DNA of 63,296 bases from Vibrio sp. 10N.261.45.E2 (GTDB lineage: Bacteria > Pseudomonadota > Gammaproteobacteria > Enterobacterales > Vibrionaceae): the NCBI RefSeq assembly GCF_002875705.1, contig NZ_MCZZ01000144.1, positions 66,323 through 129,618 on the forward strand, in the 5' to 3' direction. This document shows positions 8,086 to 16,296 of this stretch, piece after piece (position 1 is the first letter of the stretch; every line of letters starts with the position of its first letter). The notes beneath the pieces were generated by a model. It did no database searches, was not told where the DNA came from, and saw nothing but the letters and a program-made list of their open reading frames with translations. A program made the position numbers and the translations under genes.

Positions 8086-9098
8086 TCAAAAAGTTATTTA
8101 TTTTTATTATCTTGTGCCTAATCGCAGCCGGTGCTGCTGGTTTTTATGTGTATAACCAAGCACAAGATAACCTGAAACAAGTTATTCAATTAGAAAAGCC
8201 ACAAGTCGTGACTGTGGCTTCCGGCAGTAGCTTCAATCGTGTTCTCGCTCAGTTAATCAATGAGGGGCTTTTTGAGGCTTCTCCTTATGAGAAACTCATT
8301 CGTAAGTTACACCCTGAGCTTGTAGACGTAAAAGCGGGTACATTCCTGCTTGAACCTGGGTTGACCTTAGAGCAAGCGCTAAAAGTGCTTGTAGAAGGAA
8401 AAGAGCACCAATTTACTATTACCTTTGTTGAAGGCAGTCGTTTTGACGAATGGCTTGTTCAGTTAAAAGACAACGAATTCATTCAACAAACGCTCGATGA
8501 CATGTCTGAAAAAGAGATTGCAGAAAAGCTTGGCATCGAAAACGAAAAGCTAGAAGGCCTTTTCTTAGCGGAAACCTATCACTACACCTATGGCACAAGT
8601 GATCTGGATTTGTTGAAACGCGCGCATCGAGACCTAATGAATGTGGTTAACGAGGAGTGGGAAAATCGAGCTGATAAACTCCCTCTTAAATCACCATACG
8701 AAGCGTTGATTCTAGCGTCTATTATTGAGAAAGAGACCGCTGTTGCGTCAGAACGTGAGCGTGTATCTTCTGTGTTCGTTAACCGTCTGAACAAACGTAT
8801 GCGTTTGCAAACGGACCCAACAGTTATCTACGGAATGGGTGATAGTTACGATGGCAATATCCGTAAGAAAGACTTACGCACGCCAACGCCATACAACACC
8901 TATACAATGAGCGGCTTACCACCGACACCTATCGCTATGGCAGGTAAAGCGTCCATCAACGCGGCGTTGAATCCAGAGAAGAGCAACTACTTGTATTTCG
9001 TTGCGAGTGGAACGGGCGGTCACGTATTTTCAAAGAGTTTGACTGAGCATAACCGTGCAGTACGAGCTTACTTAAAGCAATTAAGAAAAAACAAATAA
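8082..9098 (+). CDS. mltG: Endolytic murein transglycosylase MltG (YceG-like)
   Basis: A 338-residue inner-membrane protein with a short cytosolic start, one membrane helix (about residues 4-22), and a periplasmic LysM-like plus YceG catalytic domain. The conserved IIEKE motif with the catalytic Glu is present, followed by the QTDPTVIYG and GLPPTPI signatures. MltG cuts nascent peptidoglycan strands and so limits glycan chain length. The GTG start overlaps the pabC stop by 4 bp. The pabC-mltG-tmk-holB order is conserved in gamma-proteobacteria. Confidence 0.95.
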   Translation: MIKKLFIFIILCLIAAGAAGFYVYNQAQDNLKQVIQLEKPQVVTVASGSSFNRVLAQLINEGLFEASPYEKLIRKLHPELVDVKAGTFLLEPGLTLEQALKVLVEGKEHQFTITFVEGSRFDEWLVQLKDNEFIQQTLDDMSEKEIAEKLGIENEKLEGLFLAETYHYTYGTSDLDLLKRAHRDLMNVVNEEWENRADKLPLKSPYEALILASIIEKETAVASERERVSSVFVNRLNKRMRLQTDPTVIYGMGDSYDGNIRKKDLRTPTPYNTYTMSGLPPTPIAMAGKASINAALNPEKSNYLYFVASGTGGHVFSKSLTEHNRAVRAYLKQLRKNK

Positions 9099-9108
9099 AG
9101 AAATAATT

Positions 9109-9741
9109 ATGAATCAGTCGAAATTTATCGTGGTTGAAGGCCTTGAAGGCGCAGGCAAAAGCACAGCAATCAATGCCATCGTCGAGACATTAAAAGCATC
9201 AGGTGTTGAAGATATTGTTAATACTCGCGAGCCGGGTGGCACTGTTTTAGCTGAGAAGATGCGCTCACTGGTTAAAGAAGAGCACGAAGGCGAGAAGCTT
9301 CAAGATATGACTGAGTTGCTGCTGATGTACGCAGCACGTGTTCAATTAGTTGAAAATGTTATCAAGCCTGCACTCGACAGTGGTCAATGGGTATTAGGTG
9401 ATCGTCATGATATGTCTTCACAGGCATACCAAGGTGGTGGTCGCCAGATCGCACGCACTACGATGGAATCCTTGAAAACAACCACGCTAGGCGGCTTTAA
9501 GCCCGATCTAACGCTATATTTGGACCTAGACCCTAGAGTAGGGCTAGAGCGTGCTAGAGGCCGTGGAGAGCTTGATAGAATTGAAAAGATGGACATCTCA
9601 TTTTTCGACCGCACGCGCGAGCGCTATCTAGAAATTGCAGAGCAAGATGATTCTGTACTTGTGATTAACGCGCAGCAAGAAATTGAGCAAGTAGCGGCTG
9701 ATATTAAAGTCGCGCTAACTGCTTGGCTCAGCAAACAGTAG
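9109..9741 (+). CDS. tmk: Thymidylate kinase (Tmk)
   Basis: A 210-residue P-loop kinase that phosphorylates dTMP to dTDP. The P-loop EGLEGAGKS is at about residues 10-18, with the DRHDMSSQAYQGGGR nucleotide-binding region and a LID segment (RARGRGELDRIE). These features match the enteric type II enzyme with arginines in the LID. It lies 10 bp after mltG and 6 bp before holB, so it is clearly in the same transcription unit. Confidence 0.97.
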   Translation: MNQSKFIVVEGLEGAGKSTAINAIVETLKASGVEDIVNTREPGGTVLAEKMRSLVKEEHEGEKLQDMTELLLMYAARVQLVENVIKPALDSGQWVLGDRHDMSSQAYQGGGRQIARTTMESLKTTTLGGFKPDLTLYLDLDPRVGLERARGRGELDRIEKMDISFFDRTRERYLEIAEQDDSVLVINAQQEIEQVAADIKVALTAWLSKQ

Positions 9742-9747
9742 GTAGTC

Positions 9748-10713
9748 ATGGCTGAAGTGTATTCTTGGCTCACACCGGTATGGAGTGAGTGGAAAAAAAG
9801 TCTTGATGCGGAGCGTTTTCCTAACTCCGTGATCGTTAATGCACCGCAAGGGCTCGGCGTTGAGGCGCTGATTAGCCAACTGACCGATGCGTTGATGTGT
9901 ACGAACTATGAAAGTGAGTCGTGCGGGTTTTGCCACAGTTGTGAATTAATGAAGTCAGGCAGCCATCCTGATTTTCATGTGATTTCACCAGAGAAAGAAG
10001 GCAAGTCGATCACGGTTGATCAAGTACGCGCCAGTAACCGCTGGGCTCAAGAGTCTTCTCAGTTAGGTGGTTTACGCGTTATCTTGCTTAACCCTGCTGA
10101 AGCAATGAACGAATCGGCCTCCAATGCATTGCTGAAAACTTTGGAAGAGCCATCAAGTAAGTGCATCTTCATTCTGTCTACGCGTAACAGTAACCGCTTA
10201 ATGCCGACGATTATTAGCCGTTGTCAGCAGTTCAATGTGGTAAGCCCGCAGTTGGACGCAGGATCGGCATGGTTAGATGGTGAAGTGGGTAAAGCTGTTC
10301 CGCAGTATATTTTAGCACTCAATGACAACGCGCCTTTAAAAGCAAAGGCGATGTTTGAACAGGGCGGCGTTGAAGCCTCAACCAAAGCATTCGATAGCTT
10401 TGTGAATGTGATTAAAGGCACGCAACCTGACATGCTAAAGTTCTCGACAGAGCTGAGTAAAGACCCTTTGATTCAACTTGGCTGGCTTTGGCATTTACTG
10501 TCAGATGTACAGAAGCTGCATTTTGGTTTGGCAAATCAGGCTATCACTCCTAGTGCAAAAACGCTGTATGAAGTGATGTCTTATCAAAGTGCTTATGCAG
10601 CATCGAACAAATTGCTGATATTGATTGAGCAGTTAAAGCAACACCCAGGGCTCAATACGGAGCTACTCATAATGAATTGGCTAATAGCCACTTGCGAGGA
10701 AACATGTTCGTAG
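9748..10713 (+). CDS. holB: DNA polymerase III delta' subunit (HolB)
   Basis: A 321-residue clamp-loader subunit of the AAA+ fold. The Walker A region is degenerate (APQGLGVEAL, lacking GK), which is normal for delta', a subunit that does not hydrolyse ATP. The four-cysteine zinc module (one Cys, then CGFCHSC) is intact. The arginine-finger segment SNALLKTLEEPSS is present. The 3' end overlaps the start of tatD by 10 bp. Confidence 0.95.
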   Translation: MAEVYSWLTPVWSEWKKSLDAERFPNSVIVNAPQGLGVEALISQLTDALMCTNYESESCGFCHSCELMKSGSHPDFHVISPEKEGKSITVDQVRASNRWAQESSQLGGLRVILLNPAEAMNESASNALLKTLEEPSSKCIFILSTRNSNRLMPTIISRCQQFNVVSPQLDAGSAWLDGEVGKAVPQYILALNDNAPLKAKAMFEQGGVEASTKAFDSFVNVIKGTQPDMLKFSTELSKDPLIQLGWLWHLLSDVQKLHFGLANQAITPSAKTLYEVMSYQSAYAASNKLLILIEQLKQHPGLNTELLIMNWLIATCEETCS

Positions 10714-11471
10714 ATTCCCACTGTCACTTAGACAAACTGGATTACCAAGATTTACACACCAGCGTAGAAGATGTAGTTAACAAGGCGAAGGCTGCTAACG
10801 TAGACCAATTGCTCTCTGTTGGTGTGACACTAGATTCGTTTGAAAACATGCTCGAGATGATCTCGCCGTTTGATAACGTTAAAGCCTCTTGTGGCGTTCA
10901 CCCTCTCGATGTTGAAAGTGATTTCTGTCTGGAGACAATGCGTGAGTACGCGAGTAACCCCAAAGTGGTGGCGATTGGTGAGACAGGTTTAGATTACCAC
11001 TACCAACCAGAGACTGCAGAGCTACAACAGCTACGATTTAAGCAGCATGTTGAATTGGCCGTTGAGCTTAATAAACCTTTGATCATCCACACTCGTAACG
11101 CACGTGAAGACACATTGGCTATTTTACGTGATGGCGGAGCTGAGAAGTGTGGTGGTGTTATTCATTGCTTTACTGAAGATCAAGCGTTCGCTGAAGCTGC
11201 AATGGAGTTAGGTTTTTATATCTCAATTTCAGGTATTGTGACCTTCAAACAAGCTACAGAACTCAAAGAAGTTGTTAGGAAGCTTCCTCTCGATAGGCTA
11301 TTGATCGAGACAGATTCTCCATATTTAGCGCCAATTCCATATCGTGGTAAGCAGAATCAGCCTGCATATGTCGTAGAAGTTGCCGCCTATATTGCACAAT
11401 TGAAAGGCTTGTCAATGAAAGAGGTTGCTGAACAAACAACCAAAAATTATCAAAAACTTTTTTTGCGATAA
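10704..11471 (+). CDS. ycfH: TatD-family metal-dependent hydrolase (YcfH)
   Basis: A 255-residue TIM-barrel deoxyribonuclease of the TatD family. The metal ligands are all visible: HCH near the N-terminus (FVDSHCHLD), Glu in IGETGLDYH, His in LIIHTRNA, His in GVIHCF and Asp in ETDSPYLAP. The start at 10704 is chosen because it begins the conserved MFVDSHCHLD and has CGAGGAAAC upstream. The longer frame reaching back to 10677 lies inside holB. It is the last gene of the operon and ends at a strong terminator. Confidence 0.92.
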   Translation: MFVDSHCHLDKLDYQDLHTSVEDVVNKAKAANVDQLLSVGVTLDSFENMLEMISPFDNVKASCGVHPLDVESDFCLETMREYASNPKVVAIGETGLDYHYQPETAELQQLRFKQHVELAVELNKPLIIHTRNAREDTLAILRDGGAEKCGGVIHCFTEDQAFAEAAMELGFYISISGIVTFKQATELKEVVRKLPLDRLLIETDSPYLAPIPYRGKQNQPAYVVEVAAYIAQLKGLSMKEVAEQTTKNYQKLFLR

Positions 11472-11490
11472 AAAACGAAGTAAACAAATA

Positions 11491-11514
11491 AAAGGGAGCG
11501 AAAGCTCCCTTTTT
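11491..11514 (+). terminator. Terminator of the pabC-tatD unit
   Basis: A 9-bp perfect stem (AAAGGGAGC and complement) closed by a GAAA tetraloop, followed by a T run. A textbook Rho-independent terminator. Confidence 0.9.
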
Positions 11515-11529
11515 GTGTTTTTGATCACC
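11514..11529. promoter_or_regulatory. Candidate CRP site
   Basis: TGTGT-N6-TCACC differs from the CRP consensus TGTGA-N6-TCACA at one base in each half. It abuts the terminator T run and is about 390 bp from ptsG, so its role is uncertain. Confidence 0.35.
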
Positions 11530-11624
11530 AAAAATGCTTTTTTTTTTAATGTTTACTAATTATGTTGAACTTGAGAGCGTTAATTATAACATTTGTAATT
11601 TTGTTACTAAAAATAACATTGTCT

Positions 11625-11652
11625 ATTATTTTATTCACCCAGTAAAATAATA
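11625..11652. promoter_or_regulatory. Candidate Mlc/NagC-type operator upstream of ptsG
   Basis: TATTATTTTA and its exact complement TAAAATAATA flank 8 bases. The TTATTTTA half-site resembles ROK-repressor (Mlc) operators such as the one at E. coli ptsG. An mlc gene lies 6 kb downstream in this window. Motif evidence only. Confidence 0.5.
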
Positions 11653-11659
11653 ACCCCGG

Positions 11660-11682
11660 TTGAAAATAATTATATTTTTCAA
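11660..11682. promoter_or_regulatory. Second palindrome upstream of ptsG
   Basis: TTGAAAA and TTTTCAA arms flank 9 AT-rich bases. It starts only 7 bases after the first palindrome. It could be a second operator; the binding protein is not identifiable from sequence alone. Confidence 0.35.
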
Positions 11683-11915
11683 TGAATTAAACAATTGTAA
11701 AGCATTGCATTTCTAGATTTGACATGTGATCCAAGACGTGTTTTGAAACTAAATTTCGTAAGTGACTAGAAAGTTAGTTCCCCATCAATATATATTTAGC
11801 GGCAGAAAATATAATGCAATACATGGTTACATTTTCGCAGGGTGCTAACATATAGGCTACGGGGGTGTGCCGTTAGAACCCATATAATTATTTTATCTTT
11901 ATCAGGAGCATAAAC

Positions 11916-13346
11916 ATGTTTAAGAACCTTTTTGCTAGCCTGCAGAAAGTTGGTAAGTCTCTGATGCTTCCAGTATCAGTTTTACCAGTTGCGGGTATTT
12001 TGCTAGGTGTCGGTGCAGCAGATCTTCCTTTCATTCCAGAAATCGTTTCAAACTTAATGGAACAAGCTGGTGGTTCAGTATTCGGTCAAATGGCACTACT
12101 GTTCGCAGTAGGTGTAGCACTTGGCTTTACTAACAACGATGGTGTAGCTGGTCTAGCTGCAATCGTTGGTTACGGCATCATGACTGCTACACTTGGCGTA
12201 ATGGCTGGTGTAATGGGCGTTGATAAAATCGATACTGGTGTGCTAGGTGGTATCCTAGTCGGTGGTGTTGCTGCTTGGGCATTCAACCGTTTCTTCCGTA
12301 TTCAACTACCAGAGTACCTTGGCTTCTTCGCTGGTAAGCGTGCTGTGCCAATCATCACAGGTTTCTCTGCGATTGGTCTAGCAATCCTACTATCTGTAGT
12401 ATGGCCACCAGTTGGCGGCGCTATTTCTGCGTTCTCTGATTGGGCTGCTCACCAAAACCCACAAGTGGCGTTTGGTATCTACGGTATCGTTGAGCGCTCT
12501 CTAATTCCATTTGGTCTTCACCACGTTTGGAACGTACCTTTCTTCTTTGAAGCTGGTACTTGTGTAAACGCTGCTGGCGAAACTCAAAACGGTGTTCTTA
12601 CTTGTTACCTAGTTGCTGATGACGCATCTCGTGCAGCGGGCAATGGCTTCGGTCAGCTAGCTGGTGGTTACATGTTCAAGATGTTCGGTCTACCTGCTGC
12701 TGCAATCGCGATTGCACACTCAGCTAAGCCTGAAAACCGTGCTAAAGTAATGGGCATCATGGCTTCGGCTGCGTTGACTTCATTCCTAACGGGTATCACT
12801 GAACCAATCGAATTCTCTTTCTTATTCGTTGCTCCAGTACTGTACGCAATCCACGCTCTACTAGCTGGTTCTGCTTACGTTCTTGCGAACACTCTAGGTT
12901 TTGTACACGGTACATCTTTCTCACACGGTCTAATCGACTTCCTAGTTCTATCTGGCAACGCGTCTAAGATGGGCCTAATGGTTGTATGTGGTATTGCTTA
13001 CGCTGCAATTTACTACATCGTATTCCGCACTGTGATTAAAGCTCTAGACCTTAAAACTCCAGGTCGTGAAGACGAGTCTGAAGAAGAGTCAGTTGCGACT
13101 GGTTCTGAGCTTGCTGGTGAGCTAGTTGCTGCATTCGGTGGCAAAGCGAACATCACTGGTCTTGACGCTTGTATTACTCGTCTACGTGTTGCAGTTGCTG
13201 ACACAGCAGTTGTTGACCAAGACAAACTGAAGAAACTAGGTGCTGCAGGTGTTGTAGTAGTAGCTGGTGGCGTACAAGCTATCTTCGGTACTAAGTCTGA
13301 CAACCTTAAGACAGACATGGATGAGTGGATCCGTAACAACGGTTAA
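11916..13346 (+). CDS. ptsG: PTS glucose transporter subunit IIBC (PtsG)
   Basis: A 476-residue inner-membrane EIICB protein that imports and phosphorylates glucose using phosphate from EIIA-Glc. The EIIC domain spans about residues 1-385 with multiple hydrophobic helices, a PFGLHHVWNVPFF segment and the sugar-binding GITEPIEF motif. A linker leads to the EIIB domain (about 400-476), whose phosphorylated Cys is in LDACITRLR. The ribosome-binding site CAGGAGCATAAAC resembles the E. coli ptsG site targeted by the sRNA SgrS, but no SgrS gene is seen here. Likely regulators are Mlc and CRP. Confidence 0.95.
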   Translation: MFKNLFASLQKVGKSLMLPVSVLPVAGILLGVGAADLPFIPEIVSNLMEQAGGSVFGQMALLFAVGVALGFTNNDGVAGLAAIVGYGIMTATLGVMAGVMGVDKIDTGVLGGILVGGVAAWAFNRFFRIQLPEYLGFFAGKRAVPIITGFSAIGLAILLSVVWPPVGGAISAFSDWAAHQNPQVAFGIYGIVERSLIPFGLHHVWNVPFFFEAGTCVNAAGETQNGVLTCYLVADDASRAAGNGFGQLAGGYMFKMFGLPAAAIAIAHSAKPENRAKVMGIMASAALTSFLTGITEPIEFSFLFVAPVLYAIHALLAGSAYVLANTLGFVHGTSFSHGLIDFLVLSGNASKMGLMVVCGIAYAAIYYIVFRTVIKALDLKTPGREDESEEESVATGSELAGELVAAFGGKANITGLDACITRLRVAVADTAVVDQDKLKKLGAAGVVVVAGGVQAIFGTKSDNLKTDMDEWIRNNG

Positions 13347-13366
13347 TTCACTGATTCAATAAATTG

Positions 13367-13393
13367 AAAGGAGGCCGAAAGGTCTCCTTTTTT
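13367..13393 (+). terminator. Terminator after ptsG
   Basis: The arms AAAGGAGGCC and GGTCTCCTTT (one G-T pair) close a GAAA tetraloop, followed by TTT. It lies 21 bp after the stop codon. Confidence 0.85.
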
Positions 13394-13575
13394 GTTTTCT
13401 GCTCCTTAAAAATCTTCCTGAGTTGAATCTTTTTGAACTCAAAGAGTTACCGCTCGAACCAGCGCGCTGACGTTCGTTCTCTAATTTTTCACGTCTTTTA
13501 TCTTTTACCTAGCGATGACACCTTTAGCTGTTAATCCAGTAAACTACCGTTTTTTAAATACAGTCTGAGAATATT

Positions 13576-13980
13576 ATGAAACATCGTTACTTGATTGGCC
13601 TTATGTGCGGCAGCATTGCCTCGTTTGCTCATGCTTCTGAAGCTCCAGCTTTGGAAGTTGGACTCGCCATTGACCAAGACCTAAGTGTCGTTGTGGAATT
13701 TGATCAGAAATACCGCGCTACGATTGGTAATGATGGTGCTGCATTTGACTATATCTGGAAGCGCGGTGAGTTCGAAACTGAAGCTCCACTGAGTTGGTAT
13801 GTTGGCGCTGGTGCTTGGGCTGAATGGAATGACGACTTTGGCCTACGTTTGCCGTTAGGCGTGAAAGTGAATTTCTATGAAGGTTGGAATGCTTACGCGC
13901 AAGTTCACCCTGAACTCGACATGTATAAAGGTGTTGAGTTGCAAGTGGGCGGTGCTTTGGGTGTTACCTACAAGTTCTAA
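13576..13980 (+). CDS. Small exported protein, probable 8-strand-type outer-membrane or periplasmic protein
   Basis: 134 residues with a clear signal peptide (MKHRYLIGLMCGSIASFAHA, cleavage after AHA at about residue 20). The mature part is rich in alternating polar and aromatic residues (WYVGAGAWAEW, LRLPLGVKVNFY, ALGVTYKF) and ends in Phe. That pattern fits a small beta-barrel or beta-rich outer-membrane protein. I do not recognise a named family. The gene is monocistronic and convergent with another outer-membrane-like gene across a shared terminator, so its role is unknown. Confidence 0.75.
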   Translation: MKHRYLIGLMCGSIASFAHASEAPALEVGLAIDQDLSVVVEFDQKYRATIGNDGAAFDYIWKRGEFETEAPLSWYVGAGAWAEWNDDFGLRLPLGVKVNFYEGWNAYAQVHPELDMYKGVELQVGGALGVTYKF

Positions 13981-14003
13981 CCTGAACTAAAACCGTTTTA
14001 ATA

Positions 14004-14036
14004 GCGAAACAGCCAGCTTTTAGCTGGCTGTTTCGC
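14004..14036. terminator. Bidirectional terminator between convergent genes
   Basis: A 14-bp perfect stem (GCGAAACAGCCAGC and complement) around a 5-base loop. T-rich sequence follows on the plus strand, but the minus-strand T run is poor. It serves the two convergent envelope-protein genes. Confidence 0.75.
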
Positions 14037-14053
14037 TTTGTCAGGAATCGCAG

Positions 14054-14647
14054 TTAGAAAGTAAAACTCAGTCCGACATTGGCTTGGAATTGGTTCATCC
14101 AGTCGGTGTCGAAACGAATAATGCACTCTTGCTCGTTGCTCGGTATGTTACAAACGCCGGAGGTGTCGTTATCGACAACGGTACCTAACCAACGCACTTG
14201 AGTGTTCAACGCTAATCGGTCACTAAATTTGTACTCTAAGCCACCAAAGATTGAGGTTGAAAATCCATATTTATCTTTTGCCCAATCTACATCGACGTAA
14301 GAAGCGCCAAGACCAAGCCCTAAATAACCGGACAACACAGGCGAAGCAGGGTAGTAGATACTGCTTTGAAAGTGCAGGTATTGGATGGAGGAACTTAGGT
14401 TGAGCGTTTCTAATTCAGAACTCTGATTGGAATAGAAGAAGCCGATACGTCCTTTCTCAATTGGCGTTTCGATCGCAAAGGTGTAGTTTTCAGAGCCTTT
14501 CATGTCATAGGTTTTACCGTCCTGGTCTTCGACACTGCCACCGCCGGTATAACCTACCATCGGAGTAATGATGATCTCCGGCGAAGCATACGCGCTTGAA
14601 ACTGAGAGAAGCGTAATCAATGCCATCATATTTGCTTTGTTATTCAT
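14054..14647 (-). CDS. Outer-membrane beta-barrel protein of unknown function
   Basis: 197 residues from the ATG at 14647, chosen because AAGGATAT precedes it. An in-frame ATG 18 bases upstream has no ribosome-binding site. A signal peptide (about residues 1-21, ending AYA) is followed by amphipathic beta strands (FAIETPIEKGRIGFFYS, LGLGLGASYVDV, FGGLEYKFSDRLALNTQVRW) and a terminal Phe after VGLSFTF, the classic barrel-assembly signal. It contains two cysteines (SGVCNIPSNEQEC) that could form a disulfide in an extracellular loop. Porin-like or OmpW/OmpX-size barrel; no specific substrate can be assigned. Confidence 0.8.
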   Translation of the reverse strand: MNNKANMMALITLLSVSSAYASPEIIITPMVGYTGGGSVEDQDGKTYDMKGSENYTFAIETPIEKGRIGFFYSNQSSELETLNLSSSIQYLHFQSSIYYPASPVLSGYLGLGLGASYVDVDWAKDKYGFSTSIFGGLEYKFSDRLALNTQVRWLGTVVDNDTSGVCNIPSNEQECIIRFDTDWMNQFQANVGLSFTF

Positions 14648-14679
14648 GAGTATATCCTTATCCATACACTTACTAATTG

Positions 14680-14693
14680 TGATGGTTACATCA
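14680..14693. promoter_or_regulatory. Small dyad upstream of the outer-membrane protein gene
   Basis: TGATG-GTTA-CATCA is a perfect 5-bp inverted repeat 33 bp upstream of the start codon on the minus strand, where an operator would overlap the promoter. The protein that binds is unknown. Confidence 0.3.
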
Positions 14694-14792
14694 ATATTGT
14701 GCGACTAATTTCGACGATTCTTGAAGATACTTCACACACCTGATAGTACTTAAATAGAGACTCAACAAATTAATAATAAGCCAGAGGTGTCT

Positions 14793-14882
14793 ATGGACCA
14801 TAATCTGAAAAATGCCCTACAAATAACAACGTTTATCTACGTAATCATCCTTTCATTTGGCTTTATTGCGATTGGTAGTTAA
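14793..14882 (+). CDS. 29-residue single-pass membrane protein (YnhF-like)
   Basis: A small open reading frame with a good ribosome-binding site (AGAGGTGTCT) encodes a polar start (MDHNLKNALQ) followed by one hydrophobic helix from about residue 11 to the end. Length (29) and layout, including an LK motif near the N-terminus, resemble the E. coli YnhF membrane peptide, though similarity is short. It precedes the phospholipase pseudogene by 41 bp in the same direction. It is probably an inner-membrane small protein of unknown function. Confidence 0.55.
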   Translation: MDHNLKNALQITTFIYVIILSFGFIAIGS

Positions 14883-14923
14883 TACCATCCATCGCGAGGC
14901 TGAGTTTTGATACTCAGGGAATA

Positions 14924-16137
14924 ATGAATAGTGGGATTATAACCAATATTGATACAGCAATAGATTTGGATTATTACGCTAAGTTTATTGCTGGAAAAAC
15001 AGCACTGGTCGCTCAAGGTGGCGGACAGAGAAGTATTTTTACTTCTGGAGTGCTGGATGCCTTTCTTCTTTCTAATTTTGACCCCTTCGACGAATTTTTT
15101 GGTACCTCAGCAGGTGCTCTTAATTTATGCGCTTATCTATGCCGCGATAAAGGTCTTGGCCGTTCTTTCGTTCTCGACCTCACAACCTCTCCCGAGTTCT
15201 TCAATCTCTTTTCCTATATACGACACAGAAAGAACCTAGGGCTAGAATGGGCGCTAGAACAAATCATGGCTTTTCCCTATAAGCTCGATTTGGATTTAGG
15301 ACGACAAACGCTAGGCGACCGTCACTTCTATGCGGCGGTAACGGATTCTAAAGACTTACGAGACCACTACTTTCCATTACTGGGCGAAGATTGGTACAAG
15401 GTGATGATTGCAACCTGCGCCATTCCTCGCTTGTACAATGACGAAATTTTTATTGGTGACAGTGCTTATGTAGATGGTGGTGTATCTGCATGCATACCGG
15501 TTCAAGAAGCGTGGCGAAGACAAGCGCGTTCGATTGTAGTGATCCGCACAGAACCGGTGATAGAGGAAGAAAGGGAGCATGCTGTCAAAGCACCAGCCAA
15601 GGGAGCTTTAGTCAAAGCGCCTAAACCAATCTCTGCCGAAGAACTGGAGTGGTTCCGCGAATCTTTCGACAGTGTTCAAGGTCACTGGCAACAGAAAGTG
15701 GAACAGTGGAAAACCGACTGGACCTCTTTCTTCCAACAACAAATTATGCGCTCAAAGAACAGAAGCGTGACCGAGGCCATTTGGATTTGCTGAATGGCGG
15801 TCGATGGCTATTTGGAGCTGATGATATCTATCGCTTAAGCCACTTAATCGGTGATAAGTTTGATTCAGGTTTGGCTGACATGTTGATGGTGCATTATCAG
15901 ACCTACTCATTGACTCAGGATTTTTTGAATTCGCCACCGGACGATGCGTTTGTTGTGCAGATTGCGCCAAGTCAGCCGCTGAAATCGAGTTCATTAATGA
16001 GTGACACAGAAGACCTGTTACATGATTACGAATTGGGCTTAGAAGCCGGTTACCGATTTGTCGAAACCTATACCTCAACGGCAAATGCCCGTAACTCGCA
16101 CATACCACAGCTAGCCCCCATTGCAGCTGGCAAGTAA
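14924..16137 (+). pseudogene. Patatin-like phospholipase (YjjU type), interrupted by a single-base frameshift
   Basis: The first frame (14924-15793) encodes a patatin-fold hydrolase: the GGG oxyanion motif (AQGGGQRS), the nucleophile elbow GTSAG and the Asp of the DGG motif (YVDGGVSA) are all intact. Near 15751-15760 the reading frame breaks. Continuing in the -1 frame gives a well-conserved-looking C-terminal part (KEQKRDRGHLDLLNGG to the stop at 16137), with about 404 residues in total. One missing A in the TCAAAGAAC stretch would restore a single protein. The catalytic core precedes the break, so a truncated 289-residue product might keep some activity. The break could be a real mutation or a sequencing error. 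Confidence 0.8.
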
Positions 16138-16218
16138 TCCTCGTCGTTGATGAGTTAGCATGCTGTGAACTCGTTATGTTGTTTAAACAGTCGTTAGTGA
16201 GTCGTGTTCTGACATGAA

Positions 16219-16251
16219 AAAGGGCTATTGAACTTGGTTCGATAACCCTTT
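16219..16251. terminator. Terminator downstream of the phospholipase pseudogene and pykA
   Basis: The arms AAAGGGCTATTGAAC and GTTCGATAACCCTTT pair with one mismatch and one wobble. T-rich sequence follows on the plus strand and a T run (from AAAAA) on the minus strand. It sits between two convergent genes and probably serves both. Confidence 0.7.
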
Positions 16252-16296
16252 CTTGCTTTTGAGGTTTGGCTATTCATTTTACCTGACGGTTAAACA

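Larger units (their letters stand above)
11472..11915. other. Long AT-rich ptsG upstream region
   Basis: About 440 bp without a gene. It holds the tatD terminator, a CRP-like site at 11514-11529, two palindromes at 11625-11652 and 11660-11682, and a TATAAT hexamer at 11810-11815 without a good -35 box. A GC-rich leader segment and a CAGGAG ribosome-binding site come just before ptsG. No open reading frame of note. Confidence 0.7.

Noticed and set aside
9840..9880. Broken P-loop in HolB as a sign of inactivation
   Set aside because: Delta' normally lacks a functional Walker A motif, and the zinc module and other features are intact.
15745..15765. Programmed -1 ribosomal frameshift in the phospholipase
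   Set aside because: The sequence at the junction lacks a full X-XXY-YYZ slippery heptamer, and I see no obvious downstream stem or pseudoknot. A missing base is simpler.
15649..16137. Separate small gene starting at 15649
   Set aside because: The N-terminal part of this frame overlaps the phospholipase and is not protein-like. Only the part after about 15754 makes sense, as the displaced end of the same gene.
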